64,000 nucleotides of DNA from Virgibacillus sp. NKC19-3 (GTDB lineage Bacteria; Bacillota; Bacilli; Bacillales; Amphibacillaceae): positions 1,860,001-1,924,000 of the forward strand of contig NZ_JAGYHC010000001.1 in assembly GCF_019837165.1 (NCBI RefSeq), written 5' to 3'. Positions 46,359 to 55,551 of the stretch are shown piece by piece. Positions within the stretch are counted from its first letter, which is position 1. Each line of letters starts with the position of its first letter. The position numbers were made by a program, and so were the translations under genes. The notes beneath the pieces are model-generated. The model ran no database searches, had not been told where the DNA came from, and saw only the letters and a list, made by a program, of their open reading frames with translations.

Positions 46359-46433
46359 TTGGAAACGTTAGCTAAAGTATGTATCATTGTAGCAGTTATT
46401 TTTTTAATTGTAGGCGTTATTTATTTAATTTAA
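46359..46433 (+). CDS. Candidate small single-helix membrane protein
   Basis: A 24-codon frame starts at TTG behind GGGGAGAAAGC and reads LETLAKVCIIVAVIFLIVGVIYLI, one hydrophobic helix to the stop. The frame is open to an ATG at 46305, which would add 18 residues but has no good site. In B. subtilis the yshE membrane gene lies here; this is much shorter. Real small protein or chance frame: I lean to real. Confidence 0.45.
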   Translation: METLAKVCIIVAVIFLIVGVIYLI

Positions 46434-46450
46434 AAAATACAAGCTCAAAT

Positions 46451-46479
46451 TTCAAAAAATAGAAATTAATCGGTATAAT
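46451..46479 (+). promoter_or_regulatory. Candidate sigma-A promoter of lcfA
   Basis: TTCAAA and TATAAT lie 17 bases apart, upstream of the lcfA ribosome binding site. No FadR box is visible beside it. Confidence 0.5.
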
Positions 46480-46513
46480 GGGTTATAATATAGTAGTAAA
46501 GGAGGAGATGTTA

Positions 46514-48202
46514 TTGCATCAAGTAAAAAGGTGGCACAAGCATTACCCAACAGAAATACCGACCACTATTGATTATGACAAGAAGTCCCTGCATGCATTT
46601 TTGGCTGAAAGTGTTCAACGCTACCCTAAAAAGAAAGCGCTTCATTTTATGGGAAAGGAGCTATCTTATAACGAACTTTATGCGCAAACGAGGAGAATGG
46701 CAAACTACATGCAGTCCTTAGGATTACAAAAGGGAGATAGAGTTGCTGTAATGTTGCCAAATTCACCTCAAGCCGTTATTAGTTATTATGCTACACTGAT
46801 GGCCGGAGCAATTGTTGTACAAACAAATCCCTTATATAAAGAGAGGGAATTGGAATACCAATTGAAAGATTCCGGGGCAACATTTATTGTTTGTCTGGAT
46901 ATTTTACTGCCTAGGGTCACAAATGTACGCGCAAATACAGATTTGAAACATACGATTGTTACCGGGATTAAAGACTACTTACCGTTTCCGAAGAATGTCA
47001 TGTATCCATTTATTCAAAAGAAGCAGTATAATATGGTTGTGAAAGTAGAACAAAGCAATGAAACGCATCTGTGGCAGTTCATGATGGAAAAAAGCACGGA
47101 GGATTTTGAAGAAGTGGATGTTGATCCAGTGAATGATTTGGCGTTATTGCAATACACCGGCGGAACCACGGGAAATCCAAAAGGGGTTATGCTAACGCAC
47201 TATAATTTAGTGTCAAATGTACAGATGTGCGTTTCTTGGTTATATAACACCAAAGAAGGAGAAGAGGTTGTTTTAGGTGTATTACCATTTTTCCATGTAT
47301 ATGGTATGACGACAGTAATGAATATGGCGGTTATGCAAGGGTTCAAAATGATTCTGTTGCCTAATTTTGATGCTGAAGAGGTGTTGAAAACAATACAAAA
47401 ACAAAAACCAACTTTATTTCCAGGAGCCCCAACGATTTATATCGGAATTTTAAGCCATCCGGCCATCAATAAATATGACTTGTCGTCCATTCAGGCTTGC
47501 ATAAGTGGTTCTGCTCCATTACCCGTAGAAGTACAGGAACAATTTGAAAAAATTACCGATGGAAGTTTGATAGAAGGATATGGACTAACAGAGTCATCAC
47601 CGGTTACACATGCCAATTTTGTTTGGGGGAATCGGGTGAATGGCAGTATTGGTGTACCTTGGCCTGATACGGATTCGAAAATTTTTAGGATGACATCCGG
47701 TGAAGAAGCAGATATAGGTGAAGTTGGAGAGATTGCTGTAAAAGGTCCACAGATTATGAAAGGGTACTGGAATAATCAAGAGGAAACAGATAATGTATTG
47801 AAAAATGGCTGGTTATTTACAGGTGATCTCGGCTATATGAACGATGAGGGTTATTTTTTTGTCGTGGATCGCAAAAAAGATGTCATCATTGCTGGTGGTT
47901 ATAATATTTATCCAAGAGAAGTAGAAGAAGTGCTTTATGAGAATGAAGGCATTCAGGAAGCAGTTGTAGTAGGAATACCGGATCCGTATCGCGGGGAAAC
48001 AGTGAAGGCCTATGTTGTATTAAAGGAGGGATATGCACTGACAGAAAAAGAATTAAATGCTTATTGCAGAAAGCATCTTGCAGCATTTAAAGTGCCGAGA
48101 GCTTATGACTTTCGCGAAGAATTACCAAAAACAGCTGTAGGGAAGATTCTAAGACGACAATTAATTGACGAAGAAAAGACGCAAAAAGAAAGCAGCCTTT
48201 GA
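46514..48202 (+). CDS. lcfA: Long-chain fatty acid--CoA ligase
   Basis: The enzyme activates long-chain fatty acids with ATP and CoA for beta-oxidation. The AMP-binding motif is YTGGTTGNPKGVMLTH; the protein also has PFFHVYGMT, EGYGLTESSP, GWLFTGDLGYMDEEG-like text, VDRKKDVIIAGGYNIYP and the PKTAVGKILRR lysine. I place the start at TTG 46514 (LHQVKRWHKHYPTEIP), seven bases past AGGAGG; the ATG at 46508 is too close to the site. Length about 562 residues. It heads lcfA-fadR-fadB-etfBA. Confidence 0.95.
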   Translation: MHQVKRWHKHYPTEIPTTIDYDKKSLHAFLAESVQRYPKKKALHFMGKELSYNELYAQTRRMANYMQSLGLQKGDRVAVMLPNSPQAVISYYATLMAGAIVVQTNPLYKERELEYQLKDSGATFIVCLDILLPRVTNVRANTDLKHTIVTGIKDYLPFPKNVMYPFIQKKQYNMVVKVEQSNETHLWQFMMEKSTEDFEEVDVDPVNDLALLQYTGGTTGNPKGVMLTHYNLVSNVQMCVSWLYNTKEGEEVVLGVLPFFHVYGMTTVMNMAVMQGFKMILLPNFDAEEVLKTIQKQKPTLFPGAPTIYIGILSHPAINKYDLSSIQACISGSAPLPVEVQEQFEKITDGSLIEGYGLTESSPVTHANFVWGNRVNGSIGVPWPDTDSKIFRMTSGEEADIGEVGEIAVKGPQIMKGYWNNQEETDNVLKNGWLFTGDLGYMNDEGYFFVVDRKKDVIIAGGYNIYPREVEEVLYENEGIQEAVVVGIPDPYRGETVKAYVVLKEGYALTEKELNAYCRKHLAAFKVPRAYDFREELPKTAVGKILRRQLIDEEKTQKESSL

Positions 48203-48243
48203 ACTTACTCTCTTTTTTAGGCAATAATGAAACAAGCTTTGCA

Positions 48244-48272
48244 TTGACATAATGAAATTCGAGTTTTACAAT
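48244..48272 (+). promoter_or_regulatory. Sigma-A promoter of fadR
   Basis: TTGACA and TACAAT are 17 bases apart, upstream of fadR and next to the FadR box. Confidence 0.8.
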
Positions 48273-48279
48273 AAATTTA

Positions 48280-48297
48280 TGAATGATTATTCATTCA
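48280..48297 (+). promoter_or_regulatory. FadR operator
   Basis: TGAATGATTATTCATTCA fits the B. subtilis FadR box TGAATGANTANTCATTCA exactly. It starts eight bases after the -10 of the fadR promoter, over the transcription start, so FadR should repress itself and the genes behind it until long-chain acyl-CoA is present. Confidence 0.9.
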
Positions 48298-48325
48298 TTT
48301 TATTGTTGAATTCAAGGAGATTATT

Positions 48326-48913
48326 ATGAAAAAGACGAAACCAAAGTACAATCAAATCATTGAAGCAGCTGTAGAAGTAATTGCAGAAAATGGATATCAT
48401 GCATCACAAGTTTCCAAGATTGCCAAAAAAGCAGGAGTAGCAGATGGAACGATTTACCTTTATTTCAAAAATAAAGAGGATATTCTGGTTTCTGTTTTTG
48501 AAGAGAAAATGGGACAATTTATTGAGCGAATTATTGAAAGTATTCAAGAAATGAAAAGTGCAAGCAGTAAATTACTCACATTGATTGAAATGCATTTTAG
48601 ACAGCTTGCAGGGAATTATCATTTGGCAATTGTTACCCAATTGGAATTAAGGCAGTCAAATGCTGCGTTGCGTTTTCAAATCAATAACGTGTTAAAACCA
48701 TACTTAGCAGTCATGGACGGTATTGTTAAAGAAGGGATGAGTGATTGCACATTCAGGAATGACTTGAACGTTCACCTTGTTCGCCAGATGGTATTTGGAA
48801 CCTTAGATGAAATTGTTACAAATTGGGTAATGAAAGAAGGGAAATATGATTTAGTAAGTCAAGCTCCCATCGTTCATGATTTACTAATAAATGGACTTTC
48901 TGGAAAAGAATAG
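48326..48913 (+). CDS. fadR: TetR-family fatty-acid degradation regulator FadR (YsiA)
   Basis: The 195-residue repressor has an N-terminal TetR helix-turn-helix (ASQVSKIAKKAGVADGTIYLYFKNKEDIL) and a C-terminal ligand domain for long-chain acyl-CoA. Its own operator lies just upstream. ATG 48326 follows AAGGAGA. It lies between lcfA and fadB as in B. subtilis. Confidence 0.93.
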   Translation: MKKTKPKYNQIIEAAVEVIAENGYHASQVSKIAKKAGVADGTIYLYFKNKEDILVSVFEEKMGQFIERIIESIQEMKSASSKLLTLIEMHFRQLAGNYHLAIVTQLELRQSNAALRFQINNVLKPYLAVMDGIVKEGMSDCTFRNDLNVHLVRQMVFGTLDEIVTNWVMKEGKYDLVSQAPIVHDLLINGLSGKE

Positions 48914-48964
48914 TTTTCAAAATTTGAATTTTCATTTATACTTATGCAAAGGAGGTTGTGATTC

Positions 48965-49735
48965 TTGGCTATAAAATATGAAGCAATTAACAATATTGCT
49001 TATTTAACAATCCAAAGCCCCCCGGCAAATGCATTATCCAGTACATTATTAACTGACCTTGCGAAGCATCTTGATCACGTTGAACAAGATACGACTATTA
49101 AAGCAGTTGTCGTAAAGGGGGAAGGAAAATTTTTCTCAGCTGGTGCAGATATTAAAGAATTTACATCGCTGCAAAATACGTCAGATTTGAAATCGCTATC
49201 AAATAGGGGGCAACAGCTCTTTGATCGGATTGAACATTTTTCTATTCCGGTTATTGCATCGGTTCATGGTGCTGCTTTAGGAGGAGGATTAGAGCTTGCG
49301 ATGGCTTGTCATATCCGAATTGTTACAGAGAATGCTAAGCTCGGCTTGCCAGAGGTCATGCTGGGGATTATTCCCGGTTTTGCGGGTACGCAACGTTTAC
49401 CCCAATATGTTGGATTGAACAAAGCGTATGAAATGATTTTAACCGGAGAGCCTATCAGCGGTAGTGAAGCGCATACTTTCGGTCTTGTTAATCATGTAGT
49501 AACAGATGAAGAACTAGATTCTAAAACTAGTAAACTGGCAGAGAAAATTGTAGCAAAAAGTAAGCTTACGATAAATAGTGTTATGTGCCTTATTCCATAT
49601 GCAAAAACAGAACAATTTTCAGAGGGTGTGCAAGCGGAAGCGGAAGCGTTTAGCGAAATATTTGATTCCGAGGATGCAAAGGAAGGTATACAAGCCTTTA
49701 TTGATAAGCGAAAGCCTAGATTTCAAGATGAATAA
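48965..49735 (+). CDS. fadB: Enoyl-CoA hydratase
   Basis: This crotonase-fold enzyme (256 residues) hydrates trans-2-enoyl-CoA in beta-oxidation. Visible are the oxyanion-hole GKFFSAGADIKEF and HGAALGGGLELAMACHIR, with the first catalytic glutamate in KLGLPEVMLGIIPGFAGTQRLP. TTG 48965 starts it behind AAAGGAGG. It follows fadR by 51 bases. Confidence 0.93.
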   Translation: MAIKYEAINNIAYLTIQSPPANALSSTLLTDLAKHLDHVEQDTTIKAVVVKGEGKFFSAGADIKEFTSLQNTSDLKSLSNRGQQLFDRIEHFSIPVIASVHGAALGGGLELAMACHIRIVTENAKLGLPEVMLGIIPGFAGTQRLPQYVGLNKAYEMILTGEPISGSEAHTFGLVNHVVTDEELDSKTSKLAEKIVAKSKLTINSVMCLIPYAKTEQFSEGVQAEAEAFSEIFDSEDAKEGIQAFIDKRKPRFQDE

Positions 49736-49759
49736 ACATTTTAAAGGAGGAGAAGCCCC

Positions 49760-50533
49760 ATGAATATTTATGTATTATTAAAGAAAACGTTTGATACAGA
49801 AGAAAAAATAAATATATCAGATGGTCAAATTGAAGATGATGGTGCAGAATATATCATAAATCCATATGATGAATATGCAGTTGAAGAAGCAATCACCCAG
49901 CGTGATACTCATGGTGGAGAAGTTACTGTGGTAACAATTGGAGATGGTGAATCGGAGAAGCAATTACGTACAGCTCTAGCGATGGGGGCAGATAAAGCGG
50001 TATTAATTAATACAGAAGATGACCTTGAAGAAGGAGACCAATATACAACTGTGAAAATCTTAAAGGCCTTCTTTGAAGAAAGGGATGTGGATTTAATTCT
50101 TGCCGGTAACGTTGCTATTGATGAAGCAAGTGGTCAAGTTGGGCCAAGATTGGCAGATAGCTTAGGAATCTCATATGTCACTACAATCACAAGTCTAAAC
50201 ATAGATGGGGACAACGTTCATATTGAAAAGGATGTTGAAGGTGATGTAGAAGTTTTAGAGACAAGCCTTCCTGTTCTTGTCACATGTCAACAAGGTTTAA
50301 ATGAACCAAGATACCCTTCATTGCCTGGTATTATGAAGGCGAAAAAGAAACCATTGGAAGAATTGGAAATGGATGATCTGGATTTAGACGAAGATGATGT
50401 AGAAGCAAAAACGAAAACAGTTGACGTGTTTCTTCCACCAGAGAAAGAGGCAGGAAGAATGCTGGAAGGAGAAGTAGAGAACCAGGTCGAGGAATTGGTT
50501 TCTTTGTTGAAAAAGGAAGATAAAGTACTATAA
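49760..50533 (+). CDS. etfB: Electron transfer flavoprotein beta subunit
   Basis: EtfB (257 residues) binds AMP and, with EtfA, accepts electrons from acyl-CoA dehydrogenases. The family pattern IYVLLKKTFDTEEKI, NPYDEYAVEEA, ALAMGADKAVLI, AGNVAIDEASGQVGPRLAD and EPRYPSLPGIMKAKKK is all present. ATG follows AAAGGAGG. Confidence 0.96.
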   Translation: MNIYVLLKKTFDTEEKINISDGQIEDDGAEYIINPYDEYAVEEAITQRDTHGGEVTVVTIGDGESEKQLRTALAMGADKAVLINTEDDLEEGDQYTTVKILKAFFEERDVDLILAGNVAIDEASGQVGPRLADSLGISYVTTITSLNIDGDNVHIEKDVEGDVEVLETSLPVLVTCQQGLNEPRYPSLPGIMKAKKKPLEELEMDDLDLDEDDVEAKTKTVDVFLPPEKEAGRMLEGEVENQVEELVSLLKKEDKVL

Positions 50534-50563
50534 ACGTTTCAAATTAGAAAGGAGAAATGTGAC

Positions 50564-51538
50564 GTGCGTGATAAATTACTTATTATTGGTGAAAATAAAG
50601 ACGCTTCATTGCGTAATGTAACATTTGAAGCAATTGCAGCTGCGAAAAAAATAAATGAAAGTAGCGAAATTGTTGGAGTCATACTTGGTGATGAAGATTT
50701 AACGAATCAGGCACAAGAAATGATCTATTATGGTGCAGATCGTGTAGTAACGGTGAAACATGATAATTTGAAATCATATACATCAGAAGGCTACGGACAA
50801 GCGTTAATGGCTGTTATCAATGAAGAATCTCCAGCGGGAATTGTGATGGGGCATACCGCTATAGGTAAGGATTTAACACCGAAGCTCGCGAACAAATTGG
50901 AAACCGGGTTGGTATCAGATGCGGTACAAATTGAAGCGGATGGGGATAAGGTAGAATTTATCAGACCCATTTATTCCGGTAAAGCATTTGAAAAGAAAAT
51001 AATTACAGATGGTTTAACGTTTGTAACAATAAGACCTAATAATATTCCTGCGCTTGAACGTGATGAAACACGTACTGGAGATATAACGGAAAAGGATATC
51101 GATGTTACAGACATCCGGACTACTATTAAAGATGTAATCCGTAAAGCTTCTGAAGGGGTAGATTTATCTGAGGCAAATGTTATTGTTGCCGGGGGACGTG
51201 GCGTAAAAAGTGAAGAAGGATTTAAGCCATTATATGAATTAGCTGACGCGTTAGGAGGGGCAGTAGGTGCTTCACGTGGTGCATGTGATGCTCAGTATTG
51301 CGATTACTCTCTTCAAATTGGCCAAACCGGTAAAGTTGTAACACCTGATCTTTACATTGCTGTTGGAATTTCCGGAGCCATTCAGCATCTGGCTGGTATG
51401 TCCAATTCAAAGGTCATTGTAGCAATAAATAAAGATGCAGAATCAAATATCTTTAATGTTGCTGATTATGGTATTGTTGGTGATCTGTTTGAAATTATCC
51501 CTAAATTAACGGAAGAAATCAAAAAGGTAAACCAATAA
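50564..51538 (+). CDS. etfA: Electron transfer flavoprotein alpha subunit
   Basis: EtfA (324 residues) carries FAD. Its C-terminal domain has VIVAGGRGVKSEEGF, GAVGASRGACDAQ, QIGQTGKVVTPDLYIAVGISGAIQHLAGM and IVAINKDAESNIFNVADYGIVGD. GTG 50564 is the start behind AAAGGAGAA. It is the last gene of the operon and is followed by a terminator. Confidence 0.96.
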   Translation: MRDKLLIIGENKDASLRNVTFEAIAAAKKINESSEIVGVILGDEDLTNQAQEMIYYGADRVVTVKHDNLKSYTSEGYGQALMAVINEESPAGIVMGHTAIGKDLTPKLANKLETGLVSDAVQIEADGDKVEFIRPIYSGKAFEKKIITDGLTFVTIRPNNIPALERDETRTGDITEKDIDVTDIRTTIKDVIRKASEGVDLSEANVIVAGGRGVKSEEGFKPLYELADALGGAVGASRGACDAQYCDYSLQIGQTGKVVTPDLYIAVGISGAIQHLAGMSNSKVIVAINKDAESNIFNVADYGIVGDLFEIIPKLTEEIKKVNQ

Positions 51539-51552
51539 TTAAGTTCAAAGGG

Positions 51553-51585
51553 GGCCTGATCATTATTTGGTCAGGTCTTTTATCT
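51553..51585 (+). terminator. Terminator after etfA
   Basis: GGCCTGA and TCAGGTC pair around an 11-base loop, followed by TTTTATCTTT. Confidence 0.7.
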
Positions 51586-51613
51586 TTGACTTTTTGTAAA
51601 CATGGTTGCTTTT

Positions 51614-51768
51614 AAAACTGCGCGGCTGATGTGAAGTGTATTTTAACCTAGCGCTCCGGAAATATATTATGCTTTCCGCGGGAGGCTGGTGAGCTCGCGG
51701 AAAGCATCCACCCTTCACTGACCCGAACGGCGATTTTAGCGGATAGTAATTACGTCACAATTTCTATC
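51614..51768. repeat. Palindromic intergenic repeat, diverged copy E
   Basis: It starts AAAACTGCGCGG and ends CACAATTTCTATC, with an inner perfect pair GCTTTCCGCG (51671-51680) and CGCGGAAAGC (51696-51705). It resembles copy C in layout. It fills the gap between etfA and trxA. Confidence 0.65.
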
Positions 51769-51896
51769 TATAGCTCAAAAACAAGATTAAATAGATCCAG
51801 CGTTTTTGTTATTCGTATAAGCATTGTATTAGCGTGGATAGAATATCGATGATATACTCATGATAAGTTTTAAGATGAATAAGGAGGAATGAACGA

Positions 51897-52211
51897 ATGG
51901 CTATCGTACATGTGTCAGATCAAGATTTCGCGAAGGAAACTTCTGAAGGATTGGTATTAGCTGACTTTTGGGCACCATGGTGCGGACCTTGTAAAATGAT
52001 CGCACCAGTACTGGAAGAAATCGATGGCGAAATGGACGAAAAAGTTCAAATCGTTAAACTTGATGTAGATGAAAATCAGGAAACAGCTGGTAAATACGGT
52101 GTGATGAGTATTCCAACATTGTTACTATTCAAAGATGGTGACGTTGTAGATCAGGTTATCGGCTTCCAACCGAAAGAAGCACTTGTTGATTTAATTAACA
52201 AACATGCATAA
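51897..52211 (+). CDS. trxA: Thioredoxin
   Basis: The 104-residue protein has the redox motif WCGPC with C29 and C32, the cis-proline loop MSIPTLLLF and normal length. It reduces cytoplasmic disulfides and supplies, among others, ribonucleotide reductase and PAPS reductase. ATG 51897 follows AAGGAGG. Confidence 0.98.
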   Translation: MAIVHVSDQDFAKETSEGLVLADFWAPWCGPCKMIAPVLEEIDGEMDEKVQIVKLDVDENQETAGKYGVMSIPTLLLFKDGDVVDQVIGFQPKEALVDLINKHA

Positions 52212-52238
52212 AATATAATAATATAGCAAAATACGATG

Positions 52239-52269
52239 AATCCCTTGTTGCATCATGTAGCAAGGGATT
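52239..52269 (+). terminator. Terminator after trxA
   Basis: AATCCCTTG and CAAGGGATT form a perfect 9-bp stem (with an inner TGC/GCA pair) just downstream of the gene. The tail ATCTTTAGTTT is weak. Confidence 0.65.
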
Positions 52270-52347
52270 ATCTTTAGTTTATATATGAATAAAATCAAAA
52301 ATAAAAGTCGTCCTCTTTTAAAGATAAATCCGAGGGAATGAGATACA

Positions 52348-54126
52348 ATGAACGAAGTTATAAAAGAAAAATTAGCCATACTACCTGCCCAGCCAGGGTG
52401 TTACTTAATGAAAGACAAACAACATACAATTATATATGTGGGAAAGTCCAAGTTGTTAAGGAACCGTGTTCGTTCTTATTTCACAGGTGCTCACGATCGT
52501 AAAACGCAACGTTTAGTGCAAGAAATAGAGGATTTTGAGTACATTGTGACTACTTCAGAAATTGAAGCATTGATTCTGGAAATGAATTTAATAAAGAAAT
52601 ATGATCCAAAGTATAATGTGATGCTAAAGGATGATAAAACATACCCCTATTTAAAAATAACATCTGAGCGTCATCCTCGATTATTAATTACTCGGAATGT
52701 GAAGAAGGATAAAGGAAAATACTTTGGGCCATACCCAAATGTGATCGCCGCAAGAGAAACGAAGAGGTTACTCGATCGATTATATCCATTGAAGAAATGC
52801 AATAATCCGCCGGGCCGTCATTGTCTTTATTATCACATGGGGCAATGTTTAGCATGCAGTGAACATCCTCCTTCTGTGGAGACTTATAAAGCTATTTCAC
52901 AACAAATCACCTCGTTTCTAAATGGGGGTTATAAAGAAATTAAGAAAGAATTAAACCAAAAAATGCATGAAGCTAGTGAAGAACTTAATTTTGAAAGGGC
53001 GAAAGAGCTACGAGACCAAGTACAACATATTGAAGTAGTCATGGAGCAACAAAAGATGACGTTAAATGATCGTTCCGACAGAGATGTTTTCGGTTACAGC
53101 TATGATAAGGGATGGATGTGTATTCAAACATTTTTTATTAGACAAGGAAATCTGATTGAGCGGGATGTAGCCATTTTTCCGTTTTTCGATGAGCCGGAAG
53201 AATCTTTTATTAGTTATATTGGTCGATTTTATCTTCATCAGAACCATCCGAAGCCAAAGCAAATATTGCTCCCGATCGGAGCAGATAATGAATTGGTAAA
53301 GGAATTGCTGGAGGTTGATGTTCATACACCATTTCGAGGGCGCAAAAAAGAATTGGTGGAGCTGGCAATGAAAAATGCAAAAATTGCTTTGGAAGAAAAA
53401 TTTTCTTTAATTGAGCGGGATGAGGAAAAAACGGTACTGGCAGTGGAACAACTTGGAGATGTGCTCCATATTGAGACCCCAAAACGCATTGAGGCTTTTG
53501 ATAATTCCAATATTCAAGGAGTGGATCCTGTTTCGGCCATGGTTGTTTTTATTGATGGTCGCCCAAATAAGAAGGAATACCGTAAGTATAAAATAAAAGA
53601 TGTACAGGGACCAGATGACTATGAGACAATGCGGGAGGTTATTCGGAGGAGATACAAAAGAGTCTTAAAGGACAATTTGCCATTACCTGACCTTATCATG
53701 GTTGATGGTGGTAAAGGGCAAATGAGTGCGGCTCTAGATGTATTGGAAAATGAATTGGGGCTGGACATCCCTTTATGCGGATTGGCAAAGGATGATAAAC
53801 ACAGAACCAGTGAATTATTATACGGTGTACCACCAACGGTCATTCCATTATCAAGAAAATCCCAGGAATTTTATCTCGTGCAACGAATACAGGATGAGGT
53901 TCATAGATTCGCCATTTCCTTTCATCGTCAATTACGCGGTAAGAATCTTTTTCAGTCGGAATTAGACAAAATTCCAGGTGTTGGCCAAAAGCGCAGAAGA
54001 TTATTATTAACGCATTTTAAATCCATCAATGAAATTAAAAATGCCTCGTTAACAGAGTTAACCAGGCTAGGCATCCCTACAGATATAGCGGAGTCTATCA
54101 GGATACATTTAAATGAAGAAAGATAG
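52348..54126 (+). CDS. uvrC: Excinuclease ABC subunit C
   Basis: UvrC makes both cuts in nucleotide excision repair. The 592-residue protein has the GIY-YIG nuclease (about 15-95, [19 protein letters not shown]), the UVR helix pair [12 protein letters not shown] near 212, the RNase H-like second nuclease ([34 protein letters not shown]) and C-terminal HhH ([13 protein letters not shown]). Normal length. Confidence 0.97.
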   Translation: MNEVIKEKLAILPAQPGCYLMKDKQHTIIYVGKSKLLRNRVRSYFTGAHDRKTQRLVQEIEDFEYIVTTSEIEALILEMNLIKKYDPKYNVMLKDDKTYPYLKITSERHPRLLITRNVKKDKGKYFGPYPNVIAARETKRLLDRLYPLKKCNNPPGRHCLYYHMGQCLACSEHPPSVETYKAISQQITSFLNGGYKEIKKELNQKMHEASEELNFERAKELRDQVQHIEVVMEQQKMTLNDRSDRDVFGYSYDKGWMCIQTFFIRQGNLIERDVAIFPFFDEPEESFISYIGRFYLHQNHPKPKQILLPIGADNELVKELLEVDVHTPFRGRKKELVELAMKNAKIALEEKFSLIERDEEKTVLAVEQLGDVLHIETPKRIEAFDNSNIQGVDPVSAMVVFIDGRPNKKEYRKYKIKDVQGPDDYETMREVIRRRYKRVLKDNLPLPDLIMVDGGKGQMSAALDVLENELGLDIPLCGLAKDDKHRTSELLYGVPPTVIPLSRKSQEFYLVQRIQDEVHRFAISFHRQLRGKNLFQSELDKIPGVGQKRRRLLLTHFKSINEIKNASLTELTRLGIPTDIAESIRIHLNEER

Positions 54127-54142
54127 CTTTAGCTATCTTTCT
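54117..54142. terminator. Bidirectional terminator between uvrC and yslB
   Basis: GAAAGATAGC and GCTATCTTTC pair perfectly. The stem overlaps the uvrC stop codon and ends at the yslB stop on the other strand. Confidence 0.75.
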
Positions 54143-54579
54143 TACTCTGTGTAAATTACTGTAAATTCAATTTGATGTATTTTGTGGTTGATTGCCTCTA
54201 CACATTCACATTCTCTTTCATTTATCATTTGAATGGCTTCTGCCAAGAACCCCGCTTCTAAACGAAATTCTGTCTCAAATGAGGCGTTTAGTCGTTGCAC
54301 TACTGCATCTGCCATTAGATGGAATACTAGCTCTTTTCTTTTCTCTTTTATCAGTTCCAAATTTCCCCAACCTAATTTATCGAAAATATAATAGATATCT
54401 TCGATCGCCTTTATATCCAGTTTTCTGGCTAGGTTTCTTCCCATGAAATATAAGAGCGTATTGGACTCTTTGCCTAATATTTCAGGTAAACTTATGTACC
54501 TGAGTACATCATAGCCGGCGCCGGCGGTATGTAATTCGTCAAGTTGAGAAACGGAAAGTGATTCCTTTTTTTGTGCCAT
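54142..54579 (-). CDS. yslB: DUF2507 protein YslB
   Basis: A 145-residue cytoplasmic protein with SLPEILGKESNTLLYFMGRNLARKL, GWGNLEL and AGFLAEAIQMINERECECVE, the pattern of DUF2507. Function unknown. ATG 54579 is placed for AAGGGA; the frame is open a little further. It lies between uvrC and sdhC as in B. subtilis. Confidence 0.88.
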   Translation of the reverse strand: MAQKKESLSVSQLDELHTAGAGYDVLRYISLPEILGKESNTLLYFMGRNLARKLDIKAIEDIYYIFDKLGWGNLELIKEKRKELVFHLMADAVVQRLNASFETEFRLEAGFLAEAIQMINERECECVEAINHKIHQIEFTVIYTE

Positions 54580-54897
54580 GAATGCCATCCCTTCTTTATA
54601 TAAAACTAACATTTCCTTTGCTATGTAGTAGTTTATTAGTATTATTATCTATATAATTAAGTGATTACGCAAGTATTCAAAGCATTTTTTTATTCTATTT
54701 AAATATAGCAAATATCTAATTATCTAAATTTAATGCCTGCTTTTCTTGACGCTAATTGGACTTAGAAGTACAATATATATGTCACAATTTGTACAATATC
54801 TGGCAGTATGAAGATGAAACGGTCTTGTACAATCCTATTTGTCTGGTATGTGTACAGAAATGAATATTCTAACTTGATAAGCTAAGGGGGGTAACAC
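54580..54897. other. Intergenic region upstream of sdhCAB
   Basis: It must hold the sdh promoter. The only clear structure is a direct repeat of the palindrome TTGTACAA (TTGTACAAT at 54789-54797 and 54825-54833), whose copies start 36 bases apart. Confidence 0.5.
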
Positions 54898-55518
54898 ATG
54901 GCGGGACAACGTGAGTTTTATTACAGAAGGTTACACTCGCTATTAGGCGTGGTTCCAATTGGGATATTTCTGGTTCAGCATTTAATTGTGAACCATTTTG
55001 CTGTGTATGGGGAAGAAAGTTTCAACAAGGCAGCAGGTTTTATGGGAGGGCTTCCATTTGTGCTGTTGCTCGAAATTTTTGTGATTTATTTGCCGATACT
55101 ATTCCATGCAGTACTAGGGGTTTATATTGTATTTGTAACACGGAATAATAAGAGAAGTTACGGCTATCTCCGTAACTGGTTATTCTACCTGCAACGCTTT
55201 ACGGGAATTGTTACCTTAATATTTATTGTATGGCATGTATGGGAGACGCGTATACAAATCGGCATGGGTAACGTGGATTTGAATTATAGTCTAATGGAGG
55301 GCATTTTAACCAATCCGATTATGTTTTGGTTTTATGTTATTGGTGTTCTTTCAACGACATTTCATTTTGCAAACGGATTATGGAGTTTTTTAGTAACTTG
55401 GGGGATTACACAATCGCCAAAATCACAAAAAATATCTACATATGCAACATTAATCCTATTTCTTGGAATCAGTTATCTTGGCATAAGAACGCTAATTACA
55501 TTTGCATACGGCGTATAA
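54898..55518 (+). CDS. sdhC: Succinate dehydrogenase cytochrome b558 subunit
   Basis: SdhC anchors the enzyme and passes electrons to menaquinone. The 206-residue protein has five membrane segments and the B. subtilis-type sequence REFYYRRLHSLLGVVPIG, with candidate haem histidines in FLVQHLIVNHF, HAVLG, VWHVWETR and TFHFANGLW. ATG 54898 follows AAGGGGGG. Confidence 0.95.
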   Translation: MAGQREFYYRRLHSLLGVVPIGIFLVQHLIVNHFAVYGEESFNKAAGFMGGLPFVLLLEIFVIYLPILFHAVLGVYIVFVTRNNKRSYGYLRNWLFYLQRFTGIVTLIFIVWHVWETRIQIGMGNVDLNYSLMEGILTNPIMFWFYVIGVLSTTFHFANGLWSFLVTWGITQSPKSQKISTYATLILFLGISYLGIRTLITFAYGV

Positions 55519-55551
55519 TATTTCCTATATAAAAAAGGAGTGAGTAATACC

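Noticed and set aside
54789-54833. TTGTACAAT repeats as a Rex operator
   Set aside because: The Rex consensus TTGTGAAN4TTCACAA is not matched. Kept only as unexplained repeats.
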